DNA of 6,291 nt from Sphingomonas sp. GTDB lineage: Bacteria; Pseudomonadota; Alphaproteobacteria; Sphingomonadales; Sphingomonadaceae. The translations under genes and the position numbers were made by a program. Below are positions 1 through 4,826 of this stretch, piece by piece. The DNA is taken from positions 1 to 6,291 of the forward strand of contig JAICSX010000076.1 in NCBI GenBank assembly GCA_025936675.1, in the 5' to 3' direction. Within the stretch, counting starts at the first letter, position 1. The number at the start of each line of letters is the position of its first letter. The notes beneath the pieces were generated by a model. The model saw nothing but the letters and a program-made list of their open reading frames with translations, had not been told where the DNA came from and ran no database searches.

Positions 1-230
1 AGCCGATGAAGTGTGCACGGGTCCTCTGCCTGCATTTCCTCCCATCGGGCGCGGTCATCAGCCAGCTCGCCATCCAGGGCGCTGCGAAGCTGGGCAAGCT
101 GGTGCCGCGCGTGAATCGTCTCGGCGGCCTGTTCGGCACCAAGCGCGATGAGCACGCCGAGCACGATAATGCCGACCTCGCCAGCGAATTCGCGCCACCC
201 GTGCAGTGGCTTGGGAACGTGGAAATGCAT
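1..230 (-). CDS. Single-helix membrane-anchored protein of unknown function, N-terminal 76 residues (partial)
   Basis: The gene starts at the ATG whose complement is 228-230 and runs off the left edge, so only residues 1-76 are present. The N-terminus reads MHFHVPKPLHGWREFAGEVG and is followed by one hydrophobic helix at about residues 19-33. Basic residues before the helix predict an N-in topology with the rest in the periplasm. Residues 38-70 are charged and probably helical or coiled-coil. It is a paralog of the complete gene at 5442-6107: the two align without gaps over these 76 residues with 48 identities by hand count (31 of the first 34), including Cys72. The function is unknown; I recall similar proteins from sphingomonads labelled hypothetical. 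The frame is secure because of this paralogy. The leader carries a perfect inverted repeat (250-265) and resembles the leader of the gene starting at 4713. Confidence 0.88.
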   Translation of the reverse strand, partial: MHFHVPKPLHGWREFAGEVGIIVLGVLIALGAEQAAETIHARHQLAQLRSALDGELADDRARWEEMQAEDPCTLHR

Positions 231-240
231 CTCAGCCGGA

Positions 241-270
241 CCCCGAGCGGTTACGTCACCGTAACAGAAG
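241..270 (-). promoter_or_regulatory. Leader with perfect GTTACG/CGTAAC inverted repeat
   Basis: Read on the minus strand, the leader of the 1-230 gene contains GTTACG, a 4-nt spacer and CGTAAC, a perfect 6-bp inverted repeat at 250-265, which begins 20 nt upstream of the ATG. It could be an operator or a small 5'-UTR hairpin. The 241-270 block is closely matched at 4722-4750, upstream of an unrelated gene: both begin CTTCTGTTACG, continue with ACCGCT and end in a G-run 8-10 nt before the start codon. No convincing -35/-10 pair could be assigned, so whether this is promoter, operator or untranslated leader is open. Confidence 0.4.
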
Positions 271-278
271 GACCTAAT

Positions 279-340
279 GGCAGGAATGGGTCGAAAGCTG
301 CCGCTCGCGCGGTAGCGGCAGGAATGGGTGGAAAGCGGAC
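279..340 (+). repeat. Intergenic repeat copy 1 (left outer arm replaced)
   Basis: This copy carries both 13-bp blocks (AATGGGTCGAAAG and AATGGGTGGAAAG) and the central perfect hairpin CTGCCGCT / AGCGGCAG (298-305 and 314-321, 8-nt loop). It ends in GCGGAC at 340. The usual left end GTCCGC is missing; GGCAG stands there instead, which is the sequence that normally precedes the second 13-bp block, as if two right halves had recombined. It lies between the stop codon of the DUF4431 gene (1 nt away) and the leader of the 1-230 gene, and could act as a hairpin terminator for the former. Confidence 0.85.
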
Positions 341-341
341 G

Positions 342-770
342 CTAGGGCAGCCGAACAGACTTGGCATTGAGGACCAGCGGCGCTCGATGATTGGCATTGT
401 CCATCGGGTATCCGTCACCGCTGATGATCACTCGTCGGCCGACCATGCGGTGGAGCTTGCCTCGCACGCCCTTATCCAAGCTCCAGACGTGAACAGTTCT
501 GAATCTCTGGGACTGACCGAAGTCCCGGGCGTCGATGCAAACGGGCTGAGGGAGGGTGAGGATGAAGACAAGATCGTCTTTGTCGCCCTCGCGGATGCTT
601 GTGTAGTTTGGCGGACCGGGAAAGTGGCGCAGCGACAGTCGGCCTTCCGCAGCAAGCCCCACTCCGGTCCTGACGCAGCCATCCCTAGTTACCTGCCCGC
701 GAAGTTGCGCAACTGCTGGAACCGGGGTCGCCACAAGACATGTCGTCAGGAATAGAAGCGAAAGCCGCAT
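342..770 (-). CDS. Secreted DUF4431 domain protein
   Basis: A 142-residue protein of unknown function, predicted to be exported. Residues 1-21 form a typical signal peptide (MRLSLLFLTT, a hydrophobic core, then AVA before Gln22). The mature part carries the hallmark of DUF4431: FPGPPNYTSI at 50-59, GDKDD at 62-66, the strand LPQPVCID at 73-80, and a C-terminal segment with VGRRVIISGDG (110-120) and PLVLNAKSVRL (131-141). Cys32 and Cys78 could form a periplasmic disulfide. The frame stays open upstream to a TTG at 788, but I prefer the ATG at 770 because it gives a clean signal peptide; neither start has a strong ribosome binding site. The TAG stop is in the CTAG that borders repeat copy 1. 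It is divergent from the gene at 927. The family assignment is from remembered motifs and its molecular role is not known to me. Confidence 0.88.
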   Translation of the reverse strand: MRLSLLFLTTCLVATPVPAVAQLRGQVTRDGCVRTGVGLAAEGRLSLRHFPGPPNYTSIREGDKDDLVFILTLPQPVCIDARDFGQSQRFRTVHVWSLDKGVRGKLHRMVGRRVIISGDGYPMDNANHRAPLVLNAKSVRLP

Positions 771-788
771 CAGCGCAGCATCTCGCAA

Positions 789-926
789 GCGAACAATGTC
801 TGCAATGGGTCGGAAGCCGCCACTCGCGCGGTAGCGGCAGGAATGGGTGGAAAGCGGACGCTAGATTCGCCACTTGTGGGTTCATAGGGCTATTGCCAAG
901 TTGCGGGATTGGGGGAGCCTTCTTGA
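789..926. other. Divergent intergenic region
   Basis: This 138-bp gap must drive two divergent genes (342-770 minus, 927-1415 plus). Nearly half is repeat copy 2. The remaining 67 bp (860-926) has no convincing consensus promoter; the only clear signal is a purine-rich ribosome binding site, GGGGGAG at 911-917, placed about 9 nt before the ATG at 927. On the minus strand the repeat presents TTGCAG toward the 770 start, with a poor GATGCT 17 nt further on. Confidence 0.5.
798..859 (+). repeat. Intergenic repeat copy 2 (full)
   Basis: A full copy bounded by GTCTGC (798-803) and GCGGAC (854-859). The direct-repeat blocks start at 804 (AATGGGTCGGAAG) and 842 (AATGGGTGGAAAG). The central stem is weakened by two mismatches in the left arm (CCGCCACT against AGCGGCAG). 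The right border is followed by GCTAG, as in copy 1. The left end lies 27 nt upstream of the ATG at 770; the right end lies 67 nt before the gene at 927. Confidence 0.88.
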
Positions 927-1415
927 ATGACAATTTGGTTTGTCGGCCTAGTAACTCGCTCCAGTGCGGAGCGAGCTTCTAAATGGGGTGGCATCGCCTG
1001 TTTATTCCAAGGCGCCCGCGAGACGCTTGGTAGCCTTCTAACAGTCAACTTGGCAGGCAAGCCCGTCGACAATGCGATTGCATACCTCATTGGCACCAAC
1101 CTTTTGCCGATCCTCCTACTTGTGGCGGGCATTCGCCTGTGGCGGCACGCTGGTTGGATTTGGGGAGGCGTGGCAGGCCTTATCGTAGCTTCTGAACTTG
1201 CGGCCGCTCTAATTGCCCCAGCGGCAGTGACCAATGCTTACACGCCGATTGTCGCCAAGGTTGCACCATCACCATCGATCGCAGCGGACGCTGCGTTGGT
1301 CGCGGCGTTCGTAGTCAAGATCGCGATACTGGCCCTGATAGCCAACGGGATACGAGGGGCGCTCGCACTGCGAAGGGCTGATAAATCAAACGACGTGCAG
1401 GATTCTTTCTCCTAA
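927..1415 (+). CDS. Small multi-helix membrane protein, unknown function
   Basis: A 162-residue hydrophobic protein I do not recognise. Three confident membrane helices are visible at about residues 50-70 (AIAYLIGTNLLPILLLVAGI), 76-98 and 119-141, with a weaker one at about 20-40, suggesting a four-helix inner-membrane protein with a short charged cytoplasmic tail (RRADKSNDVQDSFS). The ATG at 927 is supported by a good G-rich ribosome binding site at 911-917. It is the only plus-strand gene in the left two thirds, divergent from the DUF4431 gene and convergent with the gene at 1489-1971, from which it is separated by repeat copy 3. No catalytic or ligand motif is apparent. Confidence 0.75.
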   Translation: MTIWFVGLVTRSSAERASKWGGIACLFQGARETLGSLLTVNLAGKPVDNAIAYLIGTNLLPILLLVAGIRLWRHAGWIWGGVAGLIVASELAAALIAPAAVTNAYTPIVAKVAPSPSIAADAALVAAFVVKIAILALIANGIRGALALRRADKSNDVQDSFS

Positions 1416-1426
1416 TCCCCGCTAGT

Positions 1427-1486
1427 GTGAGCTTTGGGTCGAAAGCTGCCGCTCGCGGTAGCGGCAGGAATGGGTGGAAAGCTGAC
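1427..1486 (+). repeat. Intergenic repeat copy 3, with hairpin; possible bidirectional terminator
   Basis: A diverged full copy with left border GTGAGC (1427-1432, preceded by CTAGT) and right border GCTGAC (1481-1486). The left block is degraded to TTTGGGTCGAAAG and the right block is intact. The central stem is perfect: CTGCCGCT (1446-1453), 6-nt loop, AGCGGCAG (1460-1467). It fills the gap between two convergent genes, 11 nt from the stop of one and 2 nt from the stop of the other, which suits a terminator for both, although no T-run follows the stem on either strand. Confidence 0.85.
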
Positions 1487-1488
1487 AT

Positions 1489-1971
1489 TCAACCGGCGCT
1501 ACGGCGGCGAATGATTATCCCGAGGTTGAACGCCGCGCCGAACCCGAGGTCCATCAATATGCGGACGATGACGACGTAGACGAACGCCTCCAGGGCATGG
1601 CTCACCCCTCGTCCCGCTACCGCCGTGGCAACGATTGCGACCAATAACGCCAGCGTGGCCCCAAGAAGCCCGAACCGCGCCAAGAGCCAAAAACGTATCC
1701 ACGGCTGGAGGGCGAGAGGGATGAAATCATCATCTTTCGGCTGGCTCGGAAGATAGCCAACCAATCGGAGGCGCAAAATGCCAGCGACAAGCGACGCGAC
1801 CAAAGCGGCCAGAATGGGCCACACGATGTATCCGACGAGAGCGCCCATTGAGGGGCCGAGGAAGGCAATCCCGAGAGCGAGAGCTACTGACCCGAGCGCC
1901 ACGCCAGCCGCTACGCGATAGATTGTTGCCTTCGGAACCGCTCGTGCGGTGGTTCTCAAAACGCCGTTCAT
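1489..1971 (-). CDS. Four-helix membrane protein, unknown function
   Basis: A 160-residue integral membrane protein I do not recognise. Predicted helices lie at about residues 20-39, 44-66, 95-119 and 127-155. A polar loop between helices 2 and 3 holds an acidic patch (KDDDF, 79-83) and WIRFW. The N-terminus (RTTARAVPKATIYR) and C-terminus (RRRSAG) are basic, consistent with both ends in the cytoplasm. The start is the ATG at 1971; the ribosome binding site is weak. The TGA stop begins 2 nt from the end of repeat copy 3, and repeat copy 4 lies 26 nt upstream of the start. It is not obviously related to its neighbour at 2059-2559 despite the similar size and topology. Confidence 0.78.
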   Translation of the reverse strand: MNGVLRTTARAVPKATIYRVAAGVALGSVALALGIAFLGPSMGALVGYIVWPILAALVASLVAGILRLRLVGYLPSQPKDDDFIPLALQPWIRFWLLARFGLLGATLALLVAIVATAVAGRGVSHALEAFVYVVIVRILMDLGFGAAFNLGIIIRRRSAG

Positions 1972-1997
1972 GGCCGTAGCTTATCCGGATGGCGAAT

Positions 1998-2057
1998 GTC
2001 CGCAATGGGTCGAAAGCTGCCATTCGCGCCAACGGCAGGAATGGGTGGAAAGCGGAC
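1998..2057 (+). repeat. Intergenic repeat copy 4 (full)
   Basis: A full copy bounded by GTCCGC (1998-2003) and GCGGAC (2052-2057), a perfect 6-bp outer inverted repeat. Both 13-bp blocks are intact. The central arm is reduced to GCTGCC / GGCAG around ATTCGCGCCAAC, so the hairpin is weaker than in copies 1 and 3. The bases before it (GGCGAAT) are also found before half copy 6, and the following ACTA mirrors the CTAGT left flank of copies 3 and 5, so the true borders extend a few bases beyond the core. It sits 26 nt from the start at 1971 and 1 nt from the stop at 2059. Confidence 0.9.
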
Positions 2058-2058
2058 A

Positions 2059-2559
2059 CTACGGCCCCGCAGGATCGCACGCCGCGGCAGTCATTTCAGT
2101 GGCTTTTTTGCAGGACGGGTTCGTCGCTGATGCCGCGCTGGCATTCAGCGGCGGAACGCTAATAAAGAACCAGATCAGCATTCCACCGAACAATGCCGCG
2201 CTTACGGCTCGTACAGCCAATCTTGTTGTCGTCGAGGCATGCCTAAACTGCTTTTTGAACCGTTCGCCACGCGGCCCGTCTAGCCAAATCCAATGAACCA
2301 GCTGCACCGCAAGATAAAGGCCAACGGCATCCGTCTTGGTCGTCAACATTGTTCGCGGCAGGATGGCCAACAATGTTAAGAAGTCCAATAGGGAGAGTAT
2401 CAGGACCCCGTTGAAGCGGTTGAACCCATTACGGTCCACACCGGACCACGAAGGGGCGTTAAATGACCAGACGAGGAGGAATGGCCAAAGATAGATGAGG
2501 GCTAACAGGAGTCCGGGCGTAATCTCCGTCTCCCTCTTGCGGTGAACTACAGGCCCCAC
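2059..2559 (-). CDS. Four-helix membrane protein, unknown function
   Basis: A hydrophobic protein of up to 166 residues, not recognised. Predicted helices lie at about residues 16-33 (LLLALIYLWPFLLVW), 51-68, 79-93 (LYLAVQLVHWIWL) and 113-134. A basic loop (RGERFKKQFRH, 97-107) separates helices 3 and 4 and should face the cytoplasm. The tail after residue 135 is polar and alanine-rich with two cysteines. The start is uncertain: GTG at 2559 is used here, but the GAGG before it is too close to be an ideal ribosome binding site, and no ATG occurs in frame before helix 1. The stop TAG falls in the CTA that borders repeat copy 4. Half repeat 5 lies 27 nt upstream of the GTG. Confidence 0.72.
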   Translation of the reverse strand: MGPVVHRKRETEITPGLLLALIYLWPFLLVWSFNAPSWSGVDRNGFNRFNGVLILSLLDFLTLLAILPRTMLTTKTDAVGLYLAVQLVHWIWLDGPRGERFKKQFRHASTTTRLAVRAVSAALFGGMLIWFFISVPPLNASAASATNPSCKKATEMTAAACDPAGP

Positions 2560-2586
2560 GGCCTCATGGTCGCATGCAGCACTAGT

Positions 2587-2614
2587 GTCTGCAATGGGTC
2601 GAAAGCTGCCGCTC
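2587..2614 (+). repeat. Intergenic repeat half copy 5 (left half only)
   Basis: Contains GTCTGC, the AATGGGTCGAAAG block and CTGCCGCT, then similarity stops. The flank CTAGT (2582-2586) matches the left flank of copy 3. The right half is absent, so no central hairpin can form. It lies between the stop of the S41 peptidase gene (2640) and the start at 2559. Confidence 0.85.
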
Positions 2615-2639
2615 AGGCCGAGCTTTCGCCAATCCTGCT

Positions 2640-3992
2640 CTACTGCCCCGCGGGCGCCGGTCGCATCATTGCTCCCTGGACCTTGCCCTCGGCATCGAGC
2701 GAGATGTCGACGATGATCGCGCCATTCGCAAATGCGGCCCGGTACTCGTCGCCCCCCATCGCGCCGACGTCCTCGAACTTGATCGAACGAAACGCGCCGA
2801 GCGGCAGCAGGAACGTCTGTCGCAAGGTGGGCAGGTGCTCGCGGTTGAAGCTCGCGAATTCAGGGGTCATCGACGCGTAATCGGGGTTTCCGCTGACGAG
2901 CCCGGCGATGAATTGCCGAGCAATTGCCTCGGACCCGGGGAGAGGAGTCGATCGGGGCGCAAATACCTGCTTGAGTGAGGCGCTGGCGATTTCGGCCGCC
3001 GGCTTTTGGCCCAACTTTCGCAGTGCGACCGTCAGCGCATCTTGCGCTGAGACAGGCACATCGGGCTGAACGCCGCGTCCTTCCCAGTTCGTCTGAGTAA
3101 TCGGGCTTTCCGGCCGGCCCCACGGGATGCTTGCCTCCAAGCCGTGGCCGAGATCGACCGGTCCTGTGGGATTTGCGCCCCCACCGGTTACTTCTCCGAC
3201 GATCTTCCCCAGCTTGTGCGTCTGCACGTCGTACGCAAGTTCCTCGCCACCGGAGAAGGTGTTCTTGCTTGTCAGGACGTAAACCGGAATTTTGGCAAAG
3301 CTTACCGGCGTCGGCTGGCTCGAAAACCTCTGACGCTTGAAAGTGTTTGTCTTCGGCTCTCGCGCGACAATGTCGTTGATCTCGATCGGTCGGTTCGGCG
3401 GAACCAGAAAGCTTACGAGATAATCGACCCCGTCAGGCGATCCTCCGCCGTTCCGGCGATCGTCAATGATGAGTGCGCGGCTGCCCTTGAGCGCCAACAT
3501 GGCCTTGTCGATCGTGGGTTTGAACGCCGGCAAAGGCGGAAAGCCGATCACTTCGATATAGCCGACGCCGCCAGCAAGCTTGTCGGCGCGAACGACACCC
3601 GCTTCTGACCGCGGCAATTCGGCGGCCGAACCAGCTGCTTGAGGCGGCGGCGCGTCCACCGCGGTGATCCTCAGGTGCTTGTCGTGCGCAACCGCGGCAA
3701 CGTCGGCGGAGAGCCGCGCTGCAAAGGAACTGGGATCGGAAAGACTGTCGTAGTCACCGGCGGAAAGCGCGGCGCCGATCTTTTCCGCTGCCTTTGCGCC
3801 GACGTCCGGGAAGACGTAATTTTCCCGGAGCGCATCGCTCAGCTTTGCGACGATATCGTGCCGCATGCTGCTGTCGATGGTGTCGGCAGGAGGCGCGGCA
3901 ACGTGCGGCGTTGCTCCTGCCTGCGTCTGTGCTGCGGTTGCCGATAATGGAGAAGCAGCCAGGCTCAGGACTATCAAGACTGGAACGCGCAT
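2640..3992 (-). CDS. Secreted S41-family serine peptidase (IRBP/CPP-like)
   Basis: A 450-residue peptidase predicted to be exported by an N-terminal signal peptide (residues 1-21, ending ATAA). A linker is followed by an S41 N-terminal helical domain at about 42-110 (LSDALRENYVFPDVGAKA, ending HDKHLRI with His106 at the usual DGHL-like position). The catalytic domain spans about 130-330: GGVGYIEVIGFP (141-152), LIIDDRRNGGGSPDGVDYL (174-192), TSKNTFSGGEE with presumed nucleophile Ser247 (241-251), GEVTGGGANP (266-275) and RGVQPDVPV (306-314). No PDZ domain is evident, as in the IRBP-type branch rather than CtpA/Prc. Residues about 355-448 form an extra C-terminal domain (LGAFRSIKFEDVG, then AAFANGAIIVDISLDAEGKV) of the kind found at the end of some secreted hydrolases, perhaps NTF2-like. 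The ATG at 3992 has a GGGGGT ribosome binding site. The substrate is unknown. A promoter candidate lies at 4027-4055. Confidence 0.93.
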   Translation of the reverse strand: MRVPVLIVLSLAASPLSATAAQTQAGATPHVAAPPADTIDSSMRHDIVAKLSDALRENYVFPDVGAKAAEKIGAALSAGDYDSLSDPSSFAARLSADVAAVAHDKHLRITAVDAPPPQAAGSAAELPRSEAGVVRADKLAGGVGYIEVIGFPPLPAFKPTIDKAMLALKGSRALIIDDRRNGGGSPDGVDYLVSFLVPPNRPIEINDIVAREPKTNTFKRQRFSSQPTPVSFAKIPVYVLTSKNTFSGGEELAYDVQTHKLGKIVGEVTGGGANPTGPVDLGHGLEASIPWGRPESPITQTNWEGRGVQPDVPVSAQDALTVALRKLGQKPAAEIASASLKQVFAPRSTPLPGSEAIARQFIAGLVSGNPDYASMTPEFASFNREHLPTLRQTFLLPLGAFRSIKFEDVGAMGGDEYRAAFANGAIIVDISLDAEGKVQGAMMRPAPAGQ

Positions 3993-4026
3993 CGTCTACC
4001 CCCGCTGCTGATCAACTCAGGTGCCC

Positions 4027-4055
4027 ATTCTGCGACGCAGGGCGAATGTCCGCAA
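4027..4055 (-). promoter_or_regulatory. Candidate promoter of the S41 peptidase gene, -35 inside repeat half copy 6
   Basis: On the minus strand, TTGCGG (complement of 4050-4055) and CAGAAT (complement of 4027-4032) are separated by exactly 17 nt, matching the sigma-70 layout at 3 and 4 of 6 positions. Transcription would begin near 4020, about 28 nt before the ATG at 3992. The -35 hexamer lies inside the repeat, so the repeat would donate part of the promoter. The match is modest and was found by eye. Confidence 0.35.
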
Positions 4056-4071
4056 TGGGTCGAAGCTGTCA
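4048..4071 (+). repeat. Intergenic repeat half copy 6 (left half only)
   Basis: Carries GTCCGC and AATGGGTCGAAG (one A missing from the block), then CTGTCACT in place of the hairpin arm. The upstream flank GGCGAAT is shared with copy 4. The right half is absent. It lies between the stop of the six-helix gene (4105) and the start of the S41 gene (3992), and is the rightmost copy in the window. Confidence 0.8.
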
Positions 4072-4104
4072 CTGAGCAAAGCGCTGTTGGTCGCCGTGAC
4101 GATC

Positions 4105-4713
4105 TCATCCGTAGCCGTATTGGCGGGCGAGGGCGTTCTGGATTGACCCCTGGTCCCAATAAGGGATCATGATCAGCAGCAGCAGCACGATAAGAAGCAC
4201 GATATTCGCACGGCGCGAGCGCAAAAACATGATCGCAACCATCGAGGCTTCGATCGCCAAATTGTAGGGGACCGTCCACAGCCAAAAGAGCTCCGGCTGG
4301 TGCGCGATCCGCTGTTCGAAGACGTGAAGGTACGTGACGTGGATCAGCATCTCGCCGGCGAGCAAGAGACCGACGACGAAGCGCTTCCGCTCCGCGTAAT
4401 AATCGGCGAGCCGTTCGTGGTCGGCATCGTCGTGCGGGAAGACGGTGGCGGCGGCGAGATAAAAGCAGATGGCGAGCAGGACCGGCGCCCAGAGGCCGGC
4501 GAAATCCACCGAAACGTGCTTGAGGGTAAGCCAGCTGTCGACCCAGGTGGAGCAGATGTCGACGAGGATGAAGAGCGCGAGCAGCGCCGTCTGCGGCTCG
4601 AGCTTCTTCAGCGCCTTCGCGCGGACCATGTGCGCGAACCCGCCGAGCAGCTCCGTCAGCCCCAATCCCAGGATCAGGCTGTAGAAGGCAACGAAATAGG
4701 TAAAGCTGTCCAC
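4105..4713 (-). CDS. Six-helix membrane protein, unknown function (paralog of the 4827-5396 product)
   Basis: A 202-residue integral membrane protein of unknown function. Helices are predicted at about residues 4-30, 42-62, 71-92, 112-132, 142-164 and 169-186. The frame is open further upstream, but GTG at 4713 is chosen for two reasons: a GGGGGG ribosome binding site ends 7 nt before it, and from that codon the protein aligns without a gap to its divergent neighbour through residue 95, with about 34 identities by hand count (F4, Y6, YSL 11-13, LGL 15-17, LL 22-23, TALLAL 42-47, W57, W61, Y85, AA 87-88, P93, D95). After one single-residue gap a shared L-x-D then A-E-x-K motif follows near residues 102-110, in the loop before helix 4. 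I recall similar N-termini in other proteobacterial membrane proteins of unknown role. The leader resembles that of the 1-230 gene. Confidence 0.87.
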   Translation of the reverse strand: MDSFTYFVAFYSLILGLGLTELLGGFAHMVRAKALKKLEPQTALLALFILVDICSTWVDSWLTLKHVSVDFAGLWAPVLLAICFYLAAATVFPHDDADHERLADYYAERKRFVVGLLLAGEMLIHVTYLHVFEQRIAHQPELFWLWTVPYNLAIEASMVAIMFLRSRRANIVLLIVLLLLIMIPYWDQGSIQNALARQYGYG

Positions 4714-4826
4714 TCGGTCGCCCCCCAGCGGTAAGGACACGTAACAGAAGAGTCGGCGTCTGCAACGGCTGGAGGGGCGTTTGCTGCTGTCGGCGAATGG
4801 CTGCATGAACAGCCTTGGGGGGCATG
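4714..4826. promoter_or_regulatory. Divergent promoter region between the paralogous membrane-protein genes
   Basis: This 113-bp region must contain the start signals of both paralogs and lacks the intergenic repeat found further left. Each gene has a run of six G as its ribosome binding site: complement of 4721-4726 for the minus gene and 4817-4822 for the plus gene. The block 4722-4750 matches the leader of the 1-230 gene. On the minus strand TTGCAG is visible further upstream but without a well-spaced -10; no convincing plus-strand promoter could be picked. Confidence 0.45.

Noticed and set aside
6..755. Long open plus-strand frame (249 codons), and a similar one at 5439-6281 (280 codons), sharing an H-A-E-H-D-x-x-DLASE segment
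   Set aside because: Both are antisense to real minus-strand genes. Their resemblance follows from the paralogy of the sense genes, whose first 76 residues align without gaps. No hydrophobic pattern, signal peptide or family motif appears in the plus frames.
685..933. Small minus-strand frames across the repeats encoding phrases such as SAFHPFLPLPREW (also near 1730-2080)
   Set aside because: These are translations of the intergenic repeat itself, recurring wherever a copy lies in that frame; they have no start context or independent protein features.
1489..2559. The two adjacent four-helix proteins as a toxin-antitoxin or a two-component transporter pair
   Set aside because: They share no sequence similarity that I can see, are separated by 87 bp containing a repeat, and neither has transporter or toxin motifs; adjacency alone does not justify it.
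279..2614. Integron cassette array with attC sites
   Set aside because: Single genes separated by similar inverted-repeat elements fit superficially, but the elements lack the attC core motifs GTTRRRY and RYYYAAC, one gene is reversed, and no integrase is present. Only the geometry is reported.
4029..4040. CTGCG-A-CGCAG palindrome upstream of the S41 gene as an operator
   Set aside because: Very short, 1-nt centre, occurring once in GC-rich DNA; expected by chance.
279..4071. CRISPR array
   Set aside because: The repeats are separated by hundreds of bases of coding sequence, vary in length and sequence, and no cas gene is present.
3974..4825. 283-codon minus-strand frame across the 4105-4713 gene
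   Set aside because: It is in another frame of the same strand and reads as arginine- and alanine-rich low-complexity sequence. The overlapping frame encodes a six-helix protein with a clear paralog next door.
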